From assembly GCF_023266535.1 (NCBI RefSeq), contig NZ_JAHFPY010000011.1, positions 1-35,000 on the forward strand: 35,000 nucleotides of DNA. Direction: 5' to 3'. This DNA comes from Sphingomonas sp. GTDB taxonomy: Bacteria > Pseudomonadota > Alphaproteobacteria > Sphingomonadales > Sphingomonadaceae. A program made the translations under genes and the position numbers. Of this stretch, positions 14,129-22,713 are shown in pieces. Each line of letters starts with the position of its first letter. Positions within the stretch are counted from its first letter, which is position 1. The notes under the pieces are model-generated. The model searched no databases. It was given only the letters and a program-made list of their open reading frames with translations, and had not been told where the DNA came from.

Positions 14129-14506
14129 ATGGTGACGATGTTGCTTTCGGCGCTGATTTTGCAACCGGCCGAGGGAACGATCGACGGGCTGTGGGCCAAT
14201 ACCGATGCGTCGGTGATCATCGAGATCGCGCCGTGCGGCGCTGCGCGGTGCGGGACCGTCACATGGGCGTCCGACAAGGCCAAGGCCGATGCGCGCAAGG
14301 GAACGAGCCAGCTGGTCGGCACCGCGCTGCTGACCGGCCTAAGGCAGGGCAAGGACGGCACCTGGCACGGCAGGTTGTTCGTGCCGGATCAGAACATCAG
14401 GGCAAAGGCCAAGCTGGTCGCGCACGGCGCCAGCCGGATCAGGGTGTCCGGCTGCACCCTGGCGCTGTTTTGCAAATCGCAAATCTGGTCCCGGCCCGAT
14501 CAGTAA
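14129..14506 (+). CDS. DUF2147 protein (second copy)
   Basis: A protein of 125 residues. After a short hydrophobic N-terminus (MVTMLLSALILQPAEG) it reads IDGLWANTDASVIIEIAPCG, RCGTVTWAS, SQLVGTALLTGL and SGCTLALFCKSQIWSRPD, which matches the DUF2147 gene at 12309 block for block, including the four cysteines. The signal peptide is shorter and less clear than in the paralogue. Start choice is open: ATG at 14129 abuts a hairpin, and ATG at 14138 gives the same mature domain. Confidence 0.85.
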   Translation: MVTMLLSALILQPAEGTIDGLWANTDASVIIEIAPCGAARCGTVTWASDKAKADARKGTSQLVGTALLTGLRQGKDGTWHGRLFVPDQNIRAKAKLVAHGASRIRVSGCTLALFCKSQIWSRPDQ

Positions 14507-14629
14507 CGGCCAAGCTTAACTGCGAAGCCGGTACGTAGTTCGCCGGACTTGCGCGGTTTGTTTAATTTCTGTTAACCACGCGCGCCGATCCCGCCATTCG
14601 TGGCTTCCCCCATGGAGAGACCTGGCCGA

Positions 14630-14645
14630 CCCGCCATGAGGCGGG
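14630..14645 (+). other. Hairpin in the leader of the small exported protein gene
   Basis: CCCGCC (14630-14635) and GGCGGG (14640-14645) around ATGA form a GC-rich stem in a 178-base gap, with GGGCGCCC and a purine-rich ribosome site following. The leader looks structured. I cannot match it to a known riboswitch. Confidence 0.35.
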
Positions 14646-14684
14646 CCGAAGCGGCGCGGGGGCGCCCGTTAAGGGGCAAAAGGG

Positions 14685-15098
14685 ATGAAACTGAAGCTAA
14701 TTCTCGCGGCAGCCGCCGCGTGCGCATTTGCCGCGCCTGCCATCAGCCAGGACGCGCCGCCGCAACATATCGTGTCGTTATACCGGGCCGCGCCGGGCCA
14801 GCAGGTCGCATTGCTCAAATGGATGGCGCGGCAGGACCAGGCGAGCCAGGCAGCGGGATTGCCGGCATCGCAAATCTACGTCCACACGTCGGGCGACAGC
14901 TGGGACTATATGGTGATCAACCCGGTGACGACCAAGGAACAGGACGACGCGGTCGATGCCGCCGCCAAGAAGCTGGGCATTACCACCGGTCCTCGCGCGG
15001 GCATCGAATTCCGGACGATGATCGGCAGCCATACCGACACCACCACCAACGGACCGATGACCGCAGCCCAAATCCTGGCGCGGCTCGGCGAGAAATAG
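14685..15098 (+). CDS. Small exported protein of unknown function
   Basis: A protein of 137 residues with a clean signal peptide (MKLKLILAAAAACAFAAPAI, cleaved before SQDAPP). The mature part alternates helix and strand: HIVSLYRAAPGQQVALLKWM, a helix with RQDQASQAAGLP, then DSWDYMVINPVTTKEQDDAV. The layout is reminiscent of dimeric alpha-beta barrel (EthD-like) proteins, but that is a guess from secondary structure. AAAAGGG lies before the ATG. It is convergent with hutH, with 6 bases between the two stops. Confidence 0.78.
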   Translation: MKLKLILAAAAACAFAAPAISQDAPPQHIVSLYRAAPGQQVALLKWMARQDQASQAAGLPASQIYVHTSGDSWDYMVINPVTTKEQDDAVDAAAKKLGITTGPRAGIEFRTMIGSHTDTTTNGPMTAAQILARLGEK

Positions 15099-15104
15099 GA
15101 TTGG

Positions 15105-16610
15105 CTAGAGGCTGAAGGGCGGACCCATCTCGCCCTTCAGCACTGCCGCCTGCAGCGCCGCCATTTCGTCGGCCCAGTAGCGGTCGGAGTCGAGGTGCGG
15201 GCTGATGGCGCGTACCCTGGCGTGGAGCGGCTGGAGACTGGCGCTGGTCTTCATCGGCGCATGATAGTCGACGCCCTGGGCGGCGGCGATCAGCTCGACG
15301 CCGACGATGCCGGCGACATTGCGGACGATGCTCGCCGCCTTGCGCGCGGCGATCGGCGCCATCGACACATGATCCTCCTGCCCGGCCGAGGTCGGGACGG
15401 AATCGACGCTGGCCGGGAAGGCCAAGCTGCGGTTCTCGGCCACCAGCGCCGCTTGCGTGACCTGCGGAATCATCAGCCCGGAATTGACCCCGCCATCGTC
15501 AACCAGGAAGGCGGGAAGGCCACTCATCTTCGGATCGATCAGCACCGCGGTCCGCCGCTCCGACATGGAGCCGACCTCGCACATCGCCATGGCGATGGTG
15601 TCGGCGGCGAAGGCGACCGGCTGGGCGTGGAAATTGCCGCCGCTGATGGCGCTGTCCTCATCCTCGAAAACGATCGGATTGTCGGTCACCGCGCCAGCCT
15701 CGATGGTCAGGGTGCGGGCGGCGTTGGTGAGCAAGTCGAGCGCGGCGCCCATCACCTGCGGCTGGCAGCGGAAGCTGTAAGGGTCCTGCACCTTGGCGCA
15801 GTTGATATGATGGCTGTCGAGGATTTCGGAGCCGTCGAGCAGGCCGCGAATTTCGGAAGCAACGCGGATCTGGCCGGGCTGGCCGCGGACCTCGGAGATG
15901 CGCGGATCGAACGGACGGCATGAGCCCTTAAGCGCATCGACCGACAGCGCACCGGCGCCGAGCGCCGCGCCGAACACCCGCTCGGCCATGAACAGCGCAT
16001 CCAGCGCAATGGCGGTCGAAGCCTGGGTGCCGTTGATCAGCGCCAGCCCTTCCTTGGGCCCAAGCTCGAGCGGCGCCATGCCGAGCTGCTTGAGGGCGTC
16101 CCTCGCGGGGAGGACCTCGCCGGCGACATCGATCCGCCCCTCGCCAAGCAAGGCGGCGATGAGGTGGGCGAGCGGGGCAAGGTCGCCCGACGCGCCGACG
16201 CTGCCCTGCGCCGGGATCAGCGGCATGGCGTCCTTGTCGAGCAGCGCCTGGAGCGCGTCGATGACCAGCGGGCGCACGCCCGAATAGCCGCGGCCGAGGC
16301 CGAGCAGCTTCAGCACGATCATCAGCCGCACGACATGGCGCGGCAGGGTTTCGCCGAGGCCGCACGAATGGGACAGGATCAAATTGCGCTGCAGCTCGGC
16401 CAGGCGCTCGGGCGGGATGCGGGTGTTGGCGAGCAGGCCGAAGCCGGTGTTGACGCCGTAGACGGTCTCGCCGCCGGCGACGATCCGCTCGACCGACGCG
16501 GCGGCGGCGCGGATGCGGTCCATGGACGCATCGCCAAGGCTGCAGGGTTCGCCCGCCCACAAGTTGCGGAGGGTGGCGAGGTCGAGGCTTTCAGGATTCA
16601 ATGAGATCAT
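15105..16610 (-). CDS. hutH: Histidine ammonia-lyase
   Basis: First step of histidine breakdown: L-histidine to trans-urocanate and ammonia, in the cytoplasm. The protein has 501 residues, the normal length. GSVGASGDLAPLAH carries Ala140-Ser141-Gly142, which cyclises to the MIO electrophile. Tyr51 lies in YGVNTGFG, the conserved active-site tyrosine. Further marks are LINGTQAS, QDPYSFRCQPQVMG-like segment (here VQDPYSFRCQPQ) and SAGQEDHVSMAP. ATG at 16610 begins MISLNPESLD; a longer frame upstream would encode an unrelated extension. No strong Shine-Dalgarno is visible. It is separated from hutU by a membrane protein gene and a small gene on the opposite strand. Confidence 0.97.
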   Translation of the reverse strand: MISLNPESLDLATLRNLWAGEPCSLGDASMDRIRAAAASVERIVAGGETVYGVNTGFGLLANTRIPPERLAELQRNLILSHSCGLGETLPRHVVRLMIVLKLLGLGRGYSGVRPLVIDALQALLDKDAMPLIPAQGSVGASGDLAPLAHLIAALLGEGRIDVAGEVLPARDALKQLGMAPLELGPKEGLALINGTQASTAIALDALFMAERVFGAALGAGALSVDALKGSCRPFDPRISEVRGQPGQIRVASEIRGLLDGSEILDSHHINCAKVQDPYSFRCQPQVMGAALDLLTNAARTLTIEAGAVTDNPIVFEDEDSAISGGNFHAQPVAFAADTIAMAMCEVGSMSERRTAVLIDPKMSGLPAFLVDDGGVNSGLMIPQVTQAALVAENRSLAFPASVDSVPTSAGQEDHVSMAPIAARKAASIVRNVAGIVGVELIAAAQGVDYHAPMKTSASLQPLHARVRAISPHLDSDRYWADEMAALQAAVLKGEMGPPFSL

Positions 16611-16683
16611 GCGCGCGCATCTAGGAGATTTGGGCGGCGAGGAACAGCGGGCTATAGCAGCGTCAAAGAGCGGAGGGATTTGC

Positions 16684-16980
16684 ATGGCGACGCCAGAGGA
16701 AGACCGCAAGGCGCGGGGACCCGCGATTATCGCTGCCGCGATCGTCGGCGCGGCGCTGATCCTGTCATGGGGTGTCTCGAAGGACGAGCCGCGCTACCAG
16801 ATCGCTTCGTCGGGCGACGGCGTGGTGCGGATGGACACCGACAGCGGCGAGATGATCGCCTGCAACGCGCAATCCTGCCGCCGGATCGAAGCGCCGGACC
16901 GCGCCAAAACCTTCGGCCCGCTGACGGTCGAGATCGGCGACGATGCCGAAAAGAAGGCGCCGCCCAAGCCGGCCAATTAG
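16684..16980 (+). CDS. Small membrane-anchored protein of unknown function
   Basis: A protein of 98 residues with one membrane helix near residues 13-30 (PAIIAAAIVGAALILSWG) and a periplasmic-looking tail containing DGVVRMDTDSGEMIACNAQS with Cys-x-x-x-x-Cys, ending in Lys/Pro. GGAGGG lies 7 bases before the ATG. It is divergent from hutH, and its end overlaps the end of the next minus-strand gene by 4 bases. No family is recognised. Confidence 0.75.
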   Translation: MATPEEDRKARGPAIIAAAIVGAALILSWGVSKDEPRYQIASSGDGVVRMDTDSGEMIACNAQSCRRIEAPDRAKTFGPLTVEIGDDAEKKAPPKPAN

Positions 16981-17795
16981 GCCACCGCGATCGCCTTGGG
17001 TACGCTGGGACGCGCGCCGGCGACCCAGCCGTGCCAGGCGATGCCGAGCGCGGCGATGCCGGTCAGCGTCAGCAGCAGCGGCAGGTTCACCTGGGAGACG
17101 CTGGCAAAGACCGGCGCCCAGGCGGGGATGCGCCCCAAAGTTTCGAAAGTGATTTCCTGCGCGGCGATAAAGCCGGCGGCGATCAGCAATGGCCGGCCGT
17201 GCTTGGGCGCCTGCCTGTACAGGTAGAGGGCGATAGCCAGGGCCATCAGATTGCCGCCCGCCATGGCGTAGGAGAATAGATAGGCCGTTTCCGGCGTGTC
17301 GGAATTCAGCGCGGGAATGAAATTGATCAGCCGGAAGCCGATCGGCGAAACCACGAACAGCAAGGTCGCCAGCATATAGCGGGCGTGGAGGTGGACCTTG
17401 TGCCGATATTTGAGCCCGCCCCAGAACAGTGCCGCAAAGCCGATATTGGCCAGCGGATCGAAGAAGCCGAACTGGGCGATGGTCAGGTTTTCAGGATCGG
17501 TGAGGCCGGCGGCGAGGGTCGTGGCCTCGACATGGATCACCCATATTCCGGCGACCAGGAAAAAGGGAAAGAGCAGGAAGATTGCGAGGCCGACCTTGCG
17601 GTGCAGGGCGACGCGGTCGTGGTGAATGGTCCAGCTCTGGACGATGGCGAGGACCATCCACAGCACCGCGCTGGCGGCATGATAATGGTGGGCCAGCTTC
17701 TTGACTGGCAGCTTGGAGAAATACCCAGGCCAGAAAGCGACAAAGGTCAGCGCCAGCAGCGCCAGCACCCAAAGCCAGGCTTTGCGGAAAGGCAT
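16977..17795 (-). CDS. Multi-pass membrane protein of unknown function
   Basis: A protein of 272 residues with about seven membrane helices. Conserved-looking histidines lie near the second and third helices: KKLAHHYHAASAVLWMVLAI, IHHDRVALHRKVG, and later YRHKVHLHARYML. The pattern is like DUF2306 or cytochrome-b561-type membrane proteins in which histidines could hold haem, but no established motif is complete. AGGGGGGACG precedes the ATG. It lies between hutU and hutH on the same strand; nothing in it suggests histidine transport. Confidence 0.8.
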   Translation of the reverse strand: MPFRKAWLWVLALLALTFVAFWPGYFSKLPVKKLAHHYHAASAVLWMVLAIVQSWTIHHDRVALHRKVGLAIFLLFPFFLVAGIWVIHVEATTLAAGLTDPENLTIAQFGFFDPLANIGFAALFWGGLKYRHKVHLHARYMLATLLFVVSPIGFRLINFIPALNSDTPETAYLFSYAMAGGNLMALAIALYLYRQAPKHGRPLLIAAGFIAAQEITFETLGRIPAWAPVFASVSQVNLPLLLTLTGIAALGIAWHGWVAGARPSVPKAIAVA

Positions 17796-17843
17796 CGTCC
17801 CCCCTTTCCCGAACTCCCGGATGGGGGCGTAGCATGAAAGCTG

Positions 17844-17926
17844 TTCTCCTGCGAAGGCAGGAGCCTAGACCGCTGCCAGAGGCAGCGCCTGCGGCGCTGG
17901 ACTGGGCCCCTGCCTTCGCAGGGAAA
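17844..17926. repeat. BIME-like inverted repeat behind hutU
   Basis: Arms with the core CCTGCGAAGGCAGG (17848-17861) and its exact complement CCTGCCTTCGCAGG (17909-17922) extend to about 24 bases with few mismatches. Each arm is itself partly palindromic. Between them lies a GC-rich stretch that can fold on its own (CTGCCAGAGGCAG). The right arm ends within 5 bases of the hutU stop, so it would form a strong structure at the 3' end of the hutU message. Similar pairs are scattered in many alphaproteobacterial genomes. Confidence 0.75.
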
Positions 17927-19588
17927 CTAAAGAAGCATCGGCAAATCGAGACCTTGTTCGCGCGCGCAGTCGATGGCGATGTCGTAGCCTGCGTCGGCGT
18001 GGCGCATGACGCCGGTGCCGGGGTCGTTCCACAGCACGCGCTCGAGGCGGCGGGCGGCATCGTCACTGCCGTCGGCGACGATCACCACGCCGCTGTGCTG
18101 CGAATAGCCCATGCCGACCCCGCCGCCATGGTGGAGCGAGACCCAGGTCGCGCCCGAGGCGGTGTTCAGGAGGGCGTTCAAGAGCGGCCAGTCGCTGACT
18201 GCGTCGCTGCCGTCCTGCATCGCCTCGGTTTCACGGTTGGGCGAGGCGACCGAGCCGCTGTCGAGATGGTCGCGGCCGATGACGATCGGGGCGGAGACTT
18301 CGCCGTTCCGCACCATCTCGTTGAAGGCGAGGCCGAGGCGGTGGCGCTGGCCGAGGCCGACCCAGCAGATGCGCGCCGGAAGCCCCTGGAAGGCGATCCG
18401 ATCCGCCGCCATGTCGAGCCAGCGGTGGAGGTGTGGATCGTCGGAGATCAGCTCCTTCACCTTGGCGTCGGTGCGGCGAATATCTTCTGGGTCACCAGAA
18501 AGGGCGGCCCAGCGGAACGGGCCGACACCGCGGCAGAAGAGCGGGCGGACATAGGCGGGGACGAAGCCGGGGAAGTCGAAGGCGTTCTTGAGGCCCTCAT
18601 TGAACGCTTCCTGGCGGATGTTGTTGCCATAGTCGAAGGTCGGGATGCCCATTTTCTGGAAGTCGAGCATCGCCTGGACATGCACAACCATCGATTTGCG
18701 CGCGGCGGCGGCGACCGCCTGCGGATCGCGCTCGCGCATCTCGATCCATTGGGCGACGCTCCAGCCGGCCGGGCAATAGCCGTTGGCGGGATCGTGCGCC
18801 GAGGTCTGGTCGGTGACCGCATCGGGGCGGATGCCGCGGCGGACCATTTCGGGCAGGACTTCGGCGCAATTGCCGAGCAGGCCGACGGACGTGGGTTCGG
18901 TGGCGTTCTTGATGATCTCCTGCGCCTCGTCGATGCTGGTTGCGCGATGGTCGAGATAGCGGGTTTCGAGCCGCTTCTCGATGCGGCTGTCCTGCACCTC
19001 GACGGCGATGCAGTGGGCGCCGGCCATGACCGCGGCGAGCGGCTGGGCGCCGCCCATCCCGCCGAGCCCGCCGGTCAGCACCCATTTGCCCCTGAGGTCG
19101 CCGCCGAAATGCTGGCGGCCCATTTCGGCGAAGGTCTCGTAGGTGCCCTGGACGATGCCCTGGCTGCCGATGTAGATCCAGCTGCCGGCCGTCATCTGGC
19201 CGTACATCATCAGCCCCTTGCGATCCAATTCGTTGAACTTCTCCCACGTCGCCCAGTGGGGGACGAGGTTGGAGTTGGCGAGGAGCACGCGGGGCGCATC
19301 CTTGTGGGTGCGGAACACGCCGACCGGCTTGCCCGACTGGACCAGCAGGGTCTGGTCCTCCTCCAGCCGCTCGAGCGTTTCGACGATCTTGTCGTAGGCC
19401 GCCCAGTTGCGCGCGGCGCGGCCGATGCCGCCATAAACGACCAGGCTCTGCGGGTCCTCGGCGACCTCTTCGTCGAGGTTGTTCATCAGCATGCGGACCG
19501 CGGCCTCGGTGGTCCAGTGCTTGGCCTTGATCTCGGAGCCGCGGCGGGCGCGGATATGGCGGCTGTTGTCGCGTCGGTCGCTGGTCAT
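17927..19588 (-). CDS. hutU: Urocanate hydratase
   Basis: Second step of histidine breakdown: urocanate to imidazolonepropionate, with tightly bound NAD+ acting as electrophile. The protein has 553 residues, as usual. Marks in order: [32 protein letters not shown], the NAD-binding [30 protein letters not shown], and [20 protein letters not shown] with the active-site cysteine. The C-terminal block has [20 protein letters not shown] at 19588 gives the normal N-terminus; the frame continues upstream without support. The gene lies downstream of hutI and a DUF4272 gene on the same strand. Confidence 0.97.
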   Translation of the reverse strand: MTSDRRDNSRHIRARRGSEIKAKHWTTEAAVRMLMNNLDEEVAEDPQSLVVYGGIGRAARNWAAYDKIVETLERLEEDQTLLVQSGKPVGVFRTHKDAPRVLLANSNLVPHWATWEKFNELDRKGLMMYGQMTAGSWIYIGSQGIVQGTYETFAEMGRQHFGGDLRGKWVLTGGLGGMGGAQPLAAVMAGAHCIAVEVQDSRIEKRLETRYLDHRATSIDEAQEIIKNATEPTSVGLLGNCAEVLPEMVRRGIRPDAVTDQTSAHDPANGYCPAGWSVAQWIEMRERDPQAVAAAARKSMVVHVQAMLDFQKMGIPTFDYGNNIRQEAFNEGLKNAFDFPGFVPAYVRPLFCRGVGPFRWAALSGDPEDIRRTDAKVKELISDDPHLHRWLDMAADRIAFQGLPARICWVGLGQRHRLGLAFNEMVRNGEVSAPIVIGRDHLDSGSVASPNRETEAMQDGSDAVSDWPLLNALLNTASGATWVSLHHGGGVGMGYSQHSGVVIVADGSDDAARRLERVLWNDPGTGVMRHADAGYDIAIDCAREQGLDLPMLL

Positions 19589-19656
19589 GTCGGTCCCGCT
19601 GAGATGAAATGTCGCGCGGCCTGTAGCGCCTGCCAGCGTCACGCGAAAGTCGGGCG

Positions 19657-20286
19657 CTATGTATCTAGGCTAATTGCATACCAATCTTCATCACTAATCA
19701 GCCATTCTAAAGCGCGTCGACGCTCCATAATCTCAGTCTCCTCAATGTCTCCGGGAGCCGCTCGGCCGCTCAATCGGGCATCTCGCACAGCCCAATGCAG
19801 ACAATAAGCAAGATCAGCTGCACCAGCGATTTCCTCAAGCGAGCGCAACGCCAGGCTGCCTCTCAATTCCGTCGTCGACGGTGCGACTTTCACATTGGGT
19901 AGCTTCAACACTAAGTCGTCGGGGCACGGCTTCCACAAATTGACAGCCTCGATGACTCCAAGTGCCCAAGCCAAGATATAGATACCTTGGACTTGCCACT
20001 GGAAAAGGGCCGTTTGGCCAACAGGACTGAGCAAGAAGCGTTCCTCGTCACCCTCTAGCTTTGACCAAAGGCCTTCTTGTTCAAGCCACGCCCGAGCATT
20101 CCTTTTTGAAAAGCCGTATGAGGCGGCGGCCACGGCGTGCAAGCAGAGTAAACGCTCGACTGCCGATTCAGAGGACCGTTGTTCAGGCTCATCCAATAAA
20201 GGAAAATGTGGCGGCGGATGAATTCCGGCTGTCGCCAGTTCCTGTAATGTAATTGAGCGCAGATCGCCTAGGTCGAACCGCTCCAC
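19657..20286 (-). CDS. DUF4272 protein inserted between hutI and hutU
   Basis: A protein of about 209 residues. The segments [57 protein letters not shown] and the ending [20 protein letters not shown] with DT follow the DUF4272 pattern closely. No ATG suits the start. GTG at 20286 is chosen: it begins one base after the hutI stop and has GAGGGG five bases before it; GTG at 20298 is an alternative overlapping hutI. Function is unknown and no link with histidine is known to me. The GC content is clearly lower than in hutI and hutU, which suggests a later arrival into the operon. No signal peptide is seen. Confidence 0.82.
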   Translation of the reverse strand: MERFDLGDLRSITLQELATAGIHPPPHFPLLDEPEQRSSESAVERLLCLHAVAAASYGFSKRNARAWLEQEGLWSKLEGDEERFLLSPVGQTALFQWQVQGIYILAWALGVIEAVNLWKPCPDDLVLKLPNVKVAPSTTELRGSLALRSLEEIAGAADLAYCLHWAVRDARLSGRAAPGDIEETEIMERRRALEWLISDEDWYAISLDT

Positions 20287-20287
20287 G

Positions 20288-21502
20288 CTACCCCTCACCC
20301 GCAAAAATTCGCCGCTCGGGCCCCGGCATCCCGATCCAGTAACCGAGCTCTGAAAGCTCGCTGACCCGCCAGACGCAGAGGTCGGCAGCCTTGCCGGCCT
20401 CGATCGAGCCGACTTCATGGGCCAACCCAAGCGCGCGGGCGGCGTTGATGGTCATGCCGGCGATTGCTTCCTCCGGGGTCAGGCCGAACAGGGTGCAGGC
20501 CATGTTCATCACCAGCTGCGGGTTGAGCAGCGGCGACGTGCCCGGATTGCAGTCGCTGGCGATGGCGATGGGGACGCCGGCGTCGCGCAGCAGGTCGACC
20601 GGCGGCTTCTTCTTCTCGTTGAGCGCGTAGAAAGCGCCGGGGAGCAGCACCGCCACCGTCCCCGCCGCGGCCATCGCCCTGGCGCCCGCCGCGTCGAGAT
20701 GCTCGAGATGGTCGGCCGACAGCGCCTTGTAGCGCGCGGCCAGTTCGGCGCCCTTCTGGTTGGTGAGCTGCTCGGCGTGGAGCCGGACCGGCAGGCCATT
20801 GGCGCGGGCAGCGGTGAAGACGCGCTCGACCTCGGCCGGGGTGAAGGCGATGGATTCGCAGAAGGCGTCGACGCTGGAGGCGAGCCCGGCCTTGGCGACC
20901 GCGGGGATCATCTCCTCGGCGATCATCCTGACATAAGCGTCGCGCGCCGCGCCTTCCTTGGCCTCGGGCGGCAATGCGTGGGCGGCGAGCAAAGTGGTGA
21001 CGATCCGCACCGGCTCGTCGCGGCCGATCGCCCGGGCGGCGTTCAAGAGCCGCATTTCCGCCGCGGTGTCGAGGCCGTAGCCCGACTTGATCTCGATGGT
21101 GGTGACCCCGCCGGCCATCATCGCATGGAGGCGGCGGCGGGCGCTGGCCTGAAGCTCCTCGTCGGTCGCAGCCTTCGAGGCCTTGACGGTCGAGACGATG
21201 CCGCCGCCGGCCTTGGCGATTTCCTCATAGGTCGCGCCGGCGCGGCGCATGGCATGCTCATTGGCGCGGGTGCCGCCGAACACCAGGTGGGTGTGGCAGT
21301 CGACCAGCCCGGGCGTGATCCAGGCGCCGCCGCAGGCGATGACTTCCTTCGCCTTGAAGCCGGCCAGTTCGGTGCGCTTGCCGACGCGGACGATCTTGCC
21401 GCCGTCGATACCGATCGTCGCATTGGGGAACAGGCCGAGCGGGTTACCGGCCGAGGCGACCATCGTCGCGACATGGCAGTCGGTGATCAGGCGATCCCAC
21501 AT
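20288..21502 (-). CDS. hutI: Imidazolonepropionase
   Basis: Third step of histidine breakdown: 4-imidazolone-5-propionate to N-formimidoyl-L-glutamate. A metal-dependent amidohydrolase of 404 residues. The metal ligands His70 and His72 lie in GLVDCHTHLVFGGTRANEHA. Further marks are TTIEIKSGYGLD, RLHAEQLTNQKGA, SADHLEHLD and ASDCNPGTSPLLN, which together define HutI. ATG at 21502 begins MWDRLITDCHVATM. It is the first gene of the minus-strand hut run and is divergent from hutG. Confidence 0.97.
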   Translation of the reverse strand: MWDRLITDCHVATMVASAGNPLGLFPNATIGIDGGKIVRVGKRTELAGFKAKEVIACGGAWITPGLVDCHTHLVFGGTRANEHAMRRAGATYEEIAKAGGGIVSTVKASKAATDEELQASARRRLHAMMAGGVTTIEIKSGYGLDTAAEMRLLNAARAIGRDEPVRIVTTLLAAHALPPEAKEGAARDAYVRMIAEEMIPAVAKAGLASSVDAFCESIAFTPAEVERVFTAARANGLPVRLHAEQLTNQKGAELAARYKALSADHLEHLDAAGARAMAAAGTVAVLLPGAFYALNEKKKPPVDLLRDAGVPIAIASDCNPGTSPLLNPQLVMNMACTLFGLTPEEAIAGMTINAARALGLAHEVGSIEAGKAADLCVWRVSELSELGYWIGMPGPERRIFAGEG

Positions 21503-21600
21503 AAGTTGTGGCTTAGCCGAGCAGGAACGATAAAGTCGATTTCTATGATGGCAAATCGCATTTCCGCAGACCGCCGCGCGAGCGGCAATCCTGATTTATG

Positions 21601-21672
21601 CGCGCAGAGACGCAGAGGCGCAGAGAATTTGGTGCAGGCTCGGACCTCACTGCGTCTTTGCGTCTCTGCGCG
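21601..21672. repeat. Inverted repeat of GCAGAGACGCAGAGGCGCAG type
   Basis: The left arm (21601-21625, core CGCAGAGACGCAGAGGCGCA) and the right arm (21648-21672) are complementary at 22 of 25 positions around a 22-base centre. Within each arm a CGCAGAG-like heptamer recurs. Similar sequences occur as dispersed intergenic repeats in diverse bacteria. It lies between the divergent hutI and hutG genes. Confidence 0.7.
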
Positions 21673-21691
21673 AGATCATTTTCTGGGTTCC

Positions 21692-21737
21692 ATGCCAAGC
21701 ATGCGGCACCGTCTGGGGGACGGTGCCGTCTTGGCAT
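21692..21737. repeat. Long two-part hairpin just before hutG
   Basis: Outer arms ATGCCAAG (21692-21699) and CTTGGCAT (21730-21737) and inner arms GGCACCGTC (21705-21713) and GACGGTGCC (21719-21727) are all perfect; the loop is TGGGG. The hairpin ends 28 bases before the hutG start, so it is in or near the hutG leader. It may be a dispersed REP-like element rather than a hut control site. Confidence 0.65.
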
Positions 21738-21765
21738 TGCGCGGGAATGACGAGAGTGAAGCGAC

Positions 21766-22644
21766 ATGAGCTGGCCCAATCTTTCCGAACTTCTGGTCGA
21801 CAAGGGCGCGGCGACGCCGGTCGGGCTGATCGGGGCGCCGCTCAATATGGGTTCGGTCACGCCGGGCCGGTGCGACCTGGCGCCGGGCGTGCTGCGGGCG
21901 ACCTTGCGGCGGATCGGGCTGTACGATGTCGAGACCGGGCGCGAGCTGCGGACCAAGATCGCCGACCATGGCGATGTGCCGGTCGCCGGGCTCAGCATCG
22001 AGGAAGCGACGCCGCCCTTGGTCGCCGCCTGCAAGGCGAGCGTCGAGCAGCATGAGCTGACGCTGCTGGTCGGCGGCAACAATGCCGTGACCAGGCCGGG
22101 AGTGCACGGGCTTGGGGTGCCGCTCGACAAGGTCGGGCTGGTGACGCTCGACGCCCATTTCGACATGCGCGACACGAGCCAGGGGCTAGGCAACGGCAAC
22201 CCGGTGCGGGCGCTGCGCGAGGACGGGTTGCCCGGCGAGAATATCGCCCAGATCGGGCTCGCTCCCTTCGCCAATTCGGCCGGGATGCACCGCGACGCGG
22301 CGGCGGGCGGGCATTTGGTCGTCAACATCGGCGACGTCCGCGCCGAGGGCATCGACCGGGCGGTCGGCCGGGCGCTCGATCATCTGCGCCATTGCGAGGT
22401 GATTGCGGTCGATTGCGACATCGATGTGATCGACCGGAACCAGATGCCGGGAGCGCCGGGCGCTCGCCCGGGCGGGATGGCCGCGCATGATTTCTTCATC
22501 GCGGTCCGCAGCCTCGCAAGCGAGCCCAGGGTGCGCCTGATCGACCTCACCGAATGGGATCCGCCGCTCGACCCCACCGACCTCAGCGCGCTGACCGCCG
22601 CCCGCTGGCTGGCCGAATGCATGGCCGGGTTCGAGGCGCGTTGA
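21766..22644 (+). CDS. hutG: Formimidoylglutamase of the arginase/agmatinase family
   Basis: Probable last step of histidine breakdown: formimidoylglutamate to glutamate and formamide. The protein has 292 residues with ureohydrolase motifs: LVGGNNAVTRPGVHG, LVTLDAHFDMRD and VDCDIDVIDRNQMPGAPGAR. The Mn-binding aspartates 129, 133, 218 and 220 and His131 are present. Asn106 stands where most family members have the His of GGDH. The gene is divergent from hutI, and no hutF (deiminase) is seen, which fits the direct formamide-producing route. If Asn106 impairs metal binding the specificity could differ; the context argues for formimidoylglutamate. Confidence 0.88.
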   Translation: MSWPNLSELLVDKGAATPVGLIGAPLNMGSVTPGRCDLAPGVLRATLRRIGLYDVETGRELRTKIADHGDVPVAGLSIEEATPPLVAACKASVEQHELTLLVGGNNAVTRPGVHGLGVPLDKVGLVTLDAHFDMRDTSQGLGNGNPVRALREDGLPGENIAQIGLAPFANSAGMHRDAAAGGHLVVNIGDVRAEGIDRAVGRALDHLRHCEVIAVDCDIDVIDRNQMPGAPGARPGGMAAHDFFIAVRSLASEPRVRLIDLTEWDPPLDPTDLSALTAARWLAECMAGFEAR

Positions 22645-22713
22645 AAAATTCACTGATGGGTTGAGGCAGCTCCTTTCGCGGCGCAGCTCGTGCATTGCAG
22701 CAAGGGGGCGGCG

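Noticed and set aside
14562..14575. TTAA-N6-TTAA as a CtrA binding site
   Set aside because: The accepted spacing is seven bases; with six it is only suggestive, and no further half-site is near.
17834..19807. A 657-codon open frame opposite hutU
   Set aside because: It is antisense to a complete, well-conserved urocanate hydratase and has no recognisable motif.
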